This document shows, one piece after another, positions 8,845 through 13,339 of a DNA stretch of 13,339 nucleotides. The stretch's first letter is position 1. Every line of letters begins with the position of its first letter. The stretch is from Schleiferiaceae bacterium. Its GTDB lineage: Bacteria > Bacteroidota > Bacteroidia > Flavobacteriales > Schleiferiaceae. Below the pieces are notes generated by a model, which was not told the DNA's origin, made no database searches, and worked only from the letters and a program-made list of their open reading frames with translations. The DNA lies in NCBI GenBank assembly GCA_025210575.1, contig JAOARK010000304.1, forward strand, positions 1-13,339, written 5' to 3'. Position numbers and translations under genes: made by a program.

Positions 8845-9222
8845 TTACTTAAGCTCTACTTCAGCACCAGCTTCCTCTAATTGAGTTTTTAAAGCTTCTG
8901 CTTCATCTTTAGCTACTCCTTCTTTAACAGCTTTAGGAGCGCTGTCAACTATTTCTTTAGCATCTTTAAGTCCTAAACCAGTCATTTCTTTAACCAATTT
9001 AACAACTGCTAATTTAGACCCTCCTGGTGCTTTAAGAATTACGTCAAACTCTGACTTTTCTTCTGCACCACCTTCGTCACCACCGGCAGCAGGACCAGCA
9101 ACAGCAACTGCAGCAGCAGCTGGCTCGATTCCATGCTCTTCTTTTAAATAGTTAGCTAGTTCGTTAACTTCTTTTACAGTTAAATTTACTAGTGCTTCTC
9201 CAAGTTCCTTGATATCAGCCAT
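8845..9222 (-). CDS. rplL: 50S ribosomal protein L7/L12
   Basis: A 125-residue acidic stalk protein, present as multiple dimers on L10, that recruits and stimulates translational GTPases such as EF-Tu and EF-G. Residues 1-32 form the helical dimerisation/L10-binding domain (MADIKELGEALVNLTVKEVN). An Ala/Gly-rich flexible hinge runs from about 34 to 54. The C-terminal factor-binding domain follows from about 57 to 125, with the family block KLAVVKLVKEMTGLGLKDAK and the end GAEVELK. The ATG is preceded by an A/T-rich leader of 52 nt after rplJ, consistent with independent high-level initiation, since L12 is needed in several copies per L10. The next gene is rpoB, beyond the attenuator-like hairpin. 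Confidence 0.98.
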   Translation of the reverse strand: MADIKELGEALVNLTVKEVNELANYLKEEHGIEPAAAAVAVAGPAAGGDEGGAEEKSEFDVILKAPGGSKLAVVKLVKEMTGLGLKDAKEIVDSAPKAVKEGVAKDEAEALKTQLEEAGAEVELK

Positions 9223-9268
9223 CTTAATTGAATTTAATAAAATTGTTTTTCTTAAAATTTAATTACCC

Positions 9269-9284
9269 GAGAGATTAACCTCTC
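9269..9284 (-). promoter_or_regulatory. Small hairpin over the rplJ stop codon
   Basis: On the minus strand GAGAGG (9284-9279), loop TTAA, then TCTCTC (9274-9269) form a 6-bp stem with one terminal G-U pair. The loop contains part of the rplJ stop codon (9277-9275). No U-tract follows, so it is not a terminator. It might affect RNA processing or translation between L10 and L12, or have no role. Confidence 0.3.
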
Positions 9285-9793
9285 TCTTCTAATGTTTTTA
9301 CAAGACCAGCAATAGTGCTTCCTCCACTCTGAAGTGCAGAAATAACATTCTTGGCTGGAGACTGTAGTAATGTGATAACGTCTCCGATAAGCTCTTCTTT
9401 AGATTTAATAGAGCTCAACATGTCAACTTGATCATCACCTACGTAAACAGACTCGTCTATGTAAGCACCTTTTAAAATTGGTTTTTCAGATTTCTTTCTG
9501 AATTCTTTAATCAATTTTGCAGGCGCGTTACCGGCCTCAGCCACCATTACGCTTGTATTGCCTTTTAATACATCATAAAGCTCTTCGAAGTCCTTTTCAG
9601 AACGCTCCATCGCTTTTCTAAGTAAAGTGTTCTTTACTACAGAAAGGCTTACGTCACGTTGGTGACAAAGTCTTCTTAAACTTGAAGTATCAGCAGCATT
9701 TAATCCAGCAATATCTGCGATATATACTGTATTTGTAGATTCCAGTAGACTGGTGATTTCTTCAATCTCGCGGTTCTTTTGTTCTTTAGTCAT
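9275..9793 (-). CDS. rplJ: 50S ribosomal protein L10
   Basis: A 172-residue protein forming the base of the L7/L12 stalk. Its N-terminal domain binds 23S rRNA with L11, and its C-terminal helix carries L12 dimers. The RNA-binding signature LRRLCHQRDVSLSVVKNTLL is at about 39-58, followed by KGNTSVMVAEAGNAPAKLIK in the alpha/beta domain. The C-terminal portion after about 130 is helical (SKEELIGDVITLLQSPAKNV), as expected for the L12-binding arm. It starts 19 nt after rplA with TTTAGAA just before the ATG. That gap is too short for the long autoregulatory L10 leader known in E. coli, so such a site, if any, would have to lie inside rplA. Confidence 0.98.
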   Translation of the reverse strand: MTKEQKNREIEEITSLLESTNTVYIADIAGLNAADTSSLRRLCHQRDVSLSVVKNTLLRKAMERSEKDFEELYDVLKGNTSVMVAEAGNAPAKLIKEFRKKSEKPILKGAYIDESVYVGDDQVDMLSSIKSKEELIGDVITLLQSPAKNVISALQSGGSTIAGLVKTLEERG

Positions 9794-9812
9794 TTCTAAA
9801 TAATATTAACCG

Positions 9813-10502
9813 TTATACAGATTTAGTGTCTACCGCTATACTAGGACTCATTGTGCTACTCATGTAAACACTCTTCACATAAGTACCTTTAGCTGCCGTT
9901 GGCTTCAATTTGATCAAAGTGCTCAATAATTCTTCAGCATTTTCTTTAATCTTATCAGCATCGAAAGATGCTTTACCAATAGCCGCATGGATGATTCCGT
10001 AACGATCTACTTTAAAATCGATCTTACCAGCTTTAACTTCCTTAACCGCTTTAGCAACGTCCATAGTTACTGTACCAGTCTTAGGGTTAGGCATCAATCC
10101 TCTTGGCCCAAGAACACGTCCTAAAGGTCCAATTTTACCCATAACACTTGGCATAGTGATGATAACGTCAACGTCAGTCCATCCGCCTTTGATCTTATTA
10201 ATATACTCGTCTAATCCTACGTAGTCTGCACCAGCTTCTTTAGCTTCTGCCTCTTTATCAGGAGTAACTAAAGCAAGTACTTTAACGTCTTTACCAGTAC
10301 CGTGTGGTAAGGTAACAACGCCTCTAACCATTTGGTTAGCTTTACGCGGATCAACACCTAATCTAACAGCAAGGTCAATACTTGCGTCAAATTTTGTGTA
10401 GTTCACTTCTTTTACCAAAGATGCTGCATCATTCAATGAATATACTCTACCCTTTTCAATCTTTGCAGCAGCCTCTTTTTGTCTTTTTGTCAGTTTTGCC
10501 AT
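9813..10502 (-). CDS. rplA: 50S ribosomal protein L1
   Basis: A 229-residue protein of the mobile L1 stalk at the ribosomal E site, which helps deacylated tRNA leave. In many bacteria it also represses its own operon by binding the L11-L1 mRNA. The family signature, running from GPLGRVLGPRGLMPNPKTG at about 125-143, is intact. The two-domain layout is normal: domain I from the termini (MAKLTKRQKEAAAKIEKG and the C-terminal MSSTMSPSIAVDTKSV), and an inserted domain II of about 70-160. The length is typical for the family. It starts 20 nt after rplK, so the two are probably translated from one message. Confidence 0.98.
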   Translation of the reverse strand: MAKLTKRQKEAAAKIEKGRVYSLNDAASLVKEVNYTKFDASIDLAVRLGVDPRKANQMVRGVVTLPHGTGKDVKVLALVTPDKEAEAKEAGADYVGLDEYINKIKGGWTDVDVIITMPSVMGKIGPLGRVLGPRGLMPNPKTGTVTMDVAKAVKEVKAGKIDFKVDRYGIIHAAIGKASFDADKIKENAEELLSTLIKLKPTAAKGTYVKSVYMSSTMSPSIAVDTKSV

Positions 10503-10522
10503 TCGTCTAAACTAATTTTAAG

Positions 10523-10960
10523 TTAAAAAGGTGCTTTTCCAGAAACCGTGATACCCATACTGCGCGCAGTACCGGCAACCATTTTCATGGCAGATTCTAC
10601 AGTAAAGCAATTCAAATCTGGCATCTTATCTTCGGCAATTGCACGAACTTGGTCCCAAGAAATCTTAGCCACTTTAGAGCGGTTAGGTTCAGAAGAAGCC
10701 TTCTTTAGTTTAGCTGCTTCCATTAACTGAACAGCAGCCGGAGGAGTTTTGATAACAAAGTCAAAAGATTTGTCTTTGTATACCTTAATCTCAACCGGAA
10801 GAACTTTTCCTTGCTTATCTTGGGTACGTGCATTAAACTGCTTGCAAAACTCCATGATGTTCACACCGGCAGAACCTAATGCAGGTCCTACTGGAGGTGA
10901 AGGGTTGGCAGCGCCACCACGTACCTGAAGCTTTACAATTTTACTTACCTCTTTTGCCAT
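10523..10960 (-). CDS. rplK: 50S ribosomal protein L11
   Basis: A 145-residue protein binding the GTPase-associated region of 23S rRNA. Its N-terminal domain contacts elongation factors and takes part in the stringent response. The N-terminal motif NPSPPVGPALGSAGVNIMEF (19-38) includes the proline-rich stretch at 20-23 that lines the thiopeptide-antibiotic site, unchanged. The C-terminal RNA-binding domain ends SAMKMVAGTARSMGITVSGK. It starts at an ATG preceded by AAATTAGAAA, closely like the rpoC start region. A 94-nt leader separates it from nusG, the longest gap between adjacent protein genes without an intervening RNA gene, and it contains an inverted repeat. Confidence 0.98.
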   Translation of the reverse strand: MAKEVSKIVKLQVRGGAANPSPPVGPALGSAGVNIMEFCKQFNARTQDKQGKVLPVEIKVYKDKSFDFVIKTPPAAVQLMEAAKLKKASSEPNRSKVAKISWDQVRAIAEDKMPDLNCFTVESAMKMVAGTARSMGITVSGKAPF

Positions 10961-11054
10961 TTTCTAATTTGTTTGAACAAAATATTCAACCATAAACAAG
11001 TTATGTGGAAGCTTAACTTGTTGCATATATATAATACCCGCTCACAACAGGTTA
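10961..11054 (-). promoter_or_regulatory. rplK leader with 9-bp inverted repeat
   Basis: The nusG-rplK gap contains a perfect inverted repeat: aacaagtta at 10995-11003 and taacttgtt at 11014-11022, with a 10-nt loop (AGCTTCCACA on the minus strand). The hairpin ends about 34 nt before the rplK ATG and is not followed by a U-tract. In E. coli, L1 represses the rplKA message by binding a structured site near the start of rplK, so this is a positional candidate for such a site. I cannot match it to the L1-binding consensus. No Bacteroidota-type promoter (TTG then TAnnTTTG) is evident in the gap. Confidence 0.35.
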
Positions 11055-11603
11055 TTATTCTTTTTCAACTTGCATAAAGCTTAATTCTAATGGTGTTCTT
11101 CTTCCAAAAATCTTCACCATTACTTCAAGCTTACGCTTATCTTCAATAATTTTTTCAATGGTTCCATTAAATCCGTTAAATGGGCCATCAATAACTTTTA
11201 CTGTTTCTCCAACAATAAACGGAACGTTGAATTGCTCTTCAGTTTCTGCTAATTCGTCAACTTTACCCAACATTCTGTTTACCTCAGAAGTTCTTAAAGG
11301 CACAGGATCTCCTCCTTTAACCTCTCCTAAGAATCCAATAACACCAGGAACACTCTTTATAGCATGTACAACTTCACCTGTTAAGGCAGTCTCTACCATA
11401 ATATATCCTGGGTAGTAATTTCTTTCTTTACTTACCTTTTTGCCATTTCTTATTTGGAATACCTTTTCGGTAGGTACCAGCAATTGTCCAATAAGATCAG
11501 ACAATCCTAAGCGAATAAGTTCGTTCTCGATATAAGCCTTTACCTTATTCTCTTGACCGCTTACCGCTCTAACAACGTACCATTTTTTACCAGACTCACT
11601 CAT
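11055..11603 (-). CDS. nusG: Transcription termination/antitermination protein NusG
   Basis: A 182-residue transcription elongation factor that binds the beta' clamp helices of RNA polymerase and couples it to Rho or to the ribosome through S10. NGN domain: about 7-115, beginning KKWYVVRAVSGQE and including RNYYPGYIMVE (61-71). KOW domain: about 128-182, with VGETVKVIDGPFNGFNG and the conserved end IFGRRTPLELSFMQVEKE. The length is typical and there is no insertion of the kind seen in specialised NusG paralogues such as UpxY. Its ATG is 9 nt after the secE stop, the usual secE-nusG pairing. Confidence 0.98.
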   Translation of the reverse strand: MSESGKKWYVVRAVSGQENKVKAYIENELIRLGLSDLIGQLLVPTEKVFQIRNGKKVSKERNYYPGYIMVETALTGEVVHAIKSVPGVIGFLGEVKGGDPVPLRTSEVNRMLGKVDELAETEEQFNVPFIVGETVKVIDGPFNGFNGTIEKIIEDKRKLEVMVKIFGRRTPLELSFMQVEKE

Positions 11604-11612
11604 AAGAATAAA

Positions 11613-11807
11613 TTATGCAAATAGTTTGTATACGTTTTCTAGAACAAGGCTCAATCCTTTATCCATCAAGAAAATAATCAATGCAAAAATGATAGTCGAT
11701 ACTGCAACAAGCACAGTGCTCTTTTGCAGGTCAGAAAACGTAGGCCAAGTTGTTTTCTCAGTAAACTCAACATACGTATCTTTTAAATAACTCTTAATAT
11801 TTTCCAT
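11613..11807 (-). CDS. secE: Preprotein translocase subunit SecE
   Basis: A 64-residue inner-membrane protein of the SecYEG channel; it clamps and stabilises SecY. This is the short single-spanning type: an amphipathic N-terminal helix (MENIKSYLKDTYVEF), the family motif KTTWPT (18-23), then one hydrophobic segment at about 31-48 (TVLVAVSTIIFALIIFLM). The frame is open upstream to a GTG at 11816 that would add only Met-Gln-Arg. I prefer the ATG at 11807, which gives the usual N-terminus and leaves 17 nt after tRNA-Trp. No Shine-Dalgarno sequence is visible. It is probably translated from a message whose 5' end is made when the tRNA is cut out. Confidence 0.95.
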   Translation of the reverse strand: MENIKSYLKDTYVEFTEKTTWPTFSDLQKSTVLVAVSTIIFALIIFLMDKGLSLVLENVYKLFA

Positions 11808-11824
11808 TCTCTGCACTCTGTTTG

Positions 11825-11897
11825 CACGGGTGGCAAGATTCGAACTCGCGACCTTTGGTTTTGGAGACCACTGCTCTACCGACTGAGCTACACCCGT
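11825..11897 (-). tRNA. tRNA-Trp (anticodon CCA)
   Basis: A complete 73-nt cloverleaf: acceptor ACGGGTG/CACCCGT with discriminator G, D-arm GCTC/GAGC, anticodon loop CTCCAAA giving CCA, T-arm GCGAG-TTCGAAT-CTTGC (one G-U pair). The anticodon stem GTGGT/ACCAA has a G-A mismatch at its first pair (27-43). CCA is not encoded; CAAA follows the discriminator. The gene lies between tuf and secE, a position known from other bacteria such as Chlamydia. It begins 5 nt after the U-tract of the preceding terminator-like hairpin. Confidence 0.97.
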
Positions 11898-11902
11898 TTG
11901 TT

Positions 11903-11942
11903 AAAAAAGGCGTTCCGCTCCCTAGCTAGAGAGCAGAACACC
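11903..11942 (-). terminator. Intrinsic terminator between tuf and tRNA-Trp
   Basis: Minus-strand GGTGTTCTGCTCTC (11942-11929) pairs with GGGAGCGGAACGCC (11922-11909) over 14 bp, with three G-U pairs and no bulge, around the loop TAGCTA. Six T follow (11908-11903). This is a textbook rho-independent terminator about 30 nt after the tuf stop. A small hairpin with a GTAA loop (GTTCC/GGAAT) precedes it, just past the stop codon. It should end much of the tuf transcription before tRNA-Trp; how much reads through into secE-nusG and beyond cannot be told from sequence. Confidence 0.9.
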
Positions 11943-11970
11943 AATATGTTTATTCCTTACGGAACTTATT

Positions 11971-13158
11971 TTACTCTACGATCTCAGTTACCTGACCAGC
12001 ACCAACTGTTCTACCACCTTCGCGGATAGCGAAACGTAGACCTTTGTTGATAGCTACTGGAGTAATCAAGTTAACGTTGATTGTTAAGTTATCACCAGGC
12101 ATAACCATTTCTACACCTTCTGGTAATACAATCTCACCAGTTACGTCAAGCGTTCTTAAGTAGAACTGAGGACGGTATTTGTTATGGAAAGGAGTGTGAC
12201 GACCACCTTCTTCTTTCTTCAAGATATAAACCTCAGCTTTGAATACTGTGTGAGGAGTGATAGAAGCAGGCTTAGCGATAACCATACCTCTTTTGATATC
12301 AGTCTTTTCAATACCTCTTAACAAGATACCTACGTTATCTCCAGCTTCACCTCTGTCAAGAATCTTACGGAACATCTCAACACCAGTAATAGTAGAAGTT
12401 AATTTCTCATCACCGAAACCGATGATATCTACAGCGTCTCCTGTATTAGCAACACCAGTCTCGATACGACCAGTAGCAACAGTACCACGACCTGTAATAG
12501 AGAATACATCTTCGATTGGCATCAAGAAATCTTTGTTCACATCTCTTTCTGGCTCTTCGATGTAATCATCAACAGCTGCCATTAATTCCATTACTTTTTC
12601 TACCCACTTACCTTCTCCGTTAAGAGCACCAAGTGCAGAACCAGCAATTACAGGAGCGTTGTCTCCGTCATACTCGTAGAAAGATAAAAGATCTCTAATC
12701 TCCATTTCTACAAGCTCTAGTAATTCTTCATCATCAACCATATCCACTTTGTTCATGAATACAACGATACGTGGAATACCTACCTGACGACCTAACAAGA
12801 TATGCTCACGAGTTTGTGGCATTGGACCATCTGTAGCAGCAACTACTAAGATAGCTCCATCCATTTGCGCAGCACCAGTTACCATGTTCTTTACATAATC
12901 GGCGTGACCTGGACAGTCAACGTGTGCATAGTGACGATTTGCTGTAGCGTACTCAACGTGAGAAGAGTTAATTGTAATACCTCTTTCTTTTTCTTCAGGT
13001 GCGTTATCAATTTGATCAAAAGCGCTCGCTTCAGAATAACCAGCATCTGCTAATACTTTTGTAATTGCAGCAGTTAAAGTAGTTTTACCGTGATCTACGT
13101 GACCAATAGTACCTACATTTAAATGCGGTTTCGAACGATCATAAGTTTCCTTTGCCAT
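11971..13158 (-). CDS. tuf: Translation elongation factor Tu
   Basis: A 395-residue GTPase that delivers aminoacyl-tRNA to the ribosomal A site. GTP-binding motifs are intact: G1 GHVDHGKT (19-26), the switch I RGITI (59-63), G3 DCPGH (81-85, catalytic H85), G4 NKVD (136-139) and G5 SAL (174-176). Domains II and III follow from about 210, including the family-typical GRGTVATGRIETG and KNKYRPQFYLRT-like region (HNKYRPQFYLRT). The ATG (MAKETYDRSKPHLNVG) is the standard family start. It follows tRNA-Thr by 64 nt, like thrT-tufB of E. coli, so tRNA processing probably releases its message. The gap before it (13159-13222) is very AT-rich and shows no clear promoter. Confidence 0.99.
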   Translation of the reverse strand: MAKETYDRSKPHLNVGTIGHVDHGKTTLTAAITKVLADAGYSEASAFDQIDNAPEEKERGITINSSHVEYATANRHYAHVDCPGHADYVKNMVTGAAQMDGAILVVAATDGPMPQTREHILLGRQVGIPRIVVFMNKVDMVDDEELLELVEMEIRDLLSFYEYDGDNAPVIAGSALGALNGEGKWVEKVMELMAAVDDYIEEPERDVNKDFLMPIEDVFSITGRGTVATGRIETGVANTGDAVDIIGFGDEKLTSTITGVEMFRKILDRGEAGDNVGILLRGIEKTDIKRGMVIAKPASITPHTVFKAEVYILKKEEGGRHTPFHNKYRPQFYLRTLDVTGEIVLPEGVEMVMPGDNLTINVNLITPVAINKGLRFAIREGGRTVGAGQVTEIVE

Positions 13159-13222
13159 GATTTAAAATTTAATCTTAGTTATATAATAATATTAGTGTTC
13201 AATTTTTTTAAACTCTAAAAAG

Positions 13223-13294
13223 AGCCAATGACGGGATTTGAACCCGTGACCTCTTCCTTACCAAGGAAACGCTCTACCCCTGAGCTACACCGGC
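13223..13294 (-). tRNA. tRNA-Thr (anticodon GGT)
   Basis: A complete 72-nt cloverleaf: acceptor GCCGGTG/CATTGGC (two G-U pairs), discriminator T, D-arm GCTC/GAGC, anticodon stem TTTCC/GGAAG with loop TTGGTAA giving GGT, T-arm ACGGG-TTCAAAT-CCCGT. CCA is not encoded. It sits directly upstream of tuf, as in the tRNA-tufB clusters of other bacteria. Only 10 nt separate it from the preceding tRNA-Gly, so all three are probably on one primary transcript. Confidence 0.97.
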
Positions 13295-13304
13295 TTTAAA
13301 AAAG

Positions 13305-13339
13305 AGCGGGAGACCGGGTTCGAACCGGCGACATTCAGC
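13305..13339 (-). tRNA. tRNA-Gly, 3' part only (cut by window end)
   Basis: The 3' 35 nt of a tRNA: anticodon-stem 3' strand GCTGA, variable region ATGTC, T-arm GCCGG-TTCGAAC-CCGGT, acceptor 3' strand CTCCCGC and discriminator T. The implied 5' acceptor GCGGGAG with a T discriminator fits tRNA-Gly, and the glyT-thrT-tufB order of E. coli supports it. The anticodon lies outside the window, so a TCC anticodon is likely but not seen. CCA is not encoded. Confidence 0.85.

Noticed and set aside
9794..9812. L10-type autoregulatory leader before rplJ
   Set aside because: The gap is only 19 nt, too short for the known structured leader.
13205..13221. TTTTTA/TAAAAA inverted repeat just after tRNA-Thr as a terminator
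   Set aside because: A six-pair all-A/T stem without a GC core is unlikely to terminate, and tuf follows directly.

Overview
The window is core-genome DNA from a member of the Bacteroidota, possibly a Cytophagia or Flavobacteriia relative; the sequence alone does not settle the class. The evidence is the gene order, Bacteroidota-type RpoB, RpoC and EF-Tu sequences, a DUF3467 gene directly behind rpoC, moderately AT-rich DNA, and A/T-rich start regions with no Shine-Dalgarno motif. Every gene I can support lies on the minus strand, so transcription runs from high to low coordinates.

In transcription order: the 3' part of a tRNA-Gly (cut by the window end), tRNA-Thr(GGT), tuf (EF-Tu), a strong intrinsic terminator-like hairpin, tRNA-Trp(CCA), secE, nusG, rplK (L11), rplA (L1), rplJ (L10), rplL (L7/L12), a hairpin resembling the rplL-rpoB attenuator, rpoB (beta), rpoC (beta'), a small DUF3467 gene, a strong terminator at 221-262, and about 220 bp of AT-rich DNA without a supportable gene. 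This is the widespread translation/transcription supercluster: tRNA delivery (EF-Tu), the protein export channel (SecE), elongation/coupling factor (NusG), the L1 stalk and L7/L12 stalk proteins of the large ribosomal subunit, and the two largest RNA polymerase subunits.

Two start codons are placed inside the longest open frame. secE most likely starts at the ATG at 11807 rather than a GTG at 11816, and rpoB at the ATG at 8754 rather than a GTG at 8778. No gene shows a frameshift, truncation or missing catalytic residue.

I found no mobile element, CRISPR array, defence system or evident new system. The points worth a second look are RNA-level ones: a terminator ending 5 nt before tRNA-Trp, an imperfect 16-bp attenuator-like hairpin before rpoB, an inverted repeat in the rplK leader, a recurrent TTAGAAA element before three start codons, and the conserved but functionally unassigned DUF3467 gene whose ATG lies 1 nt after the rpoC stop.
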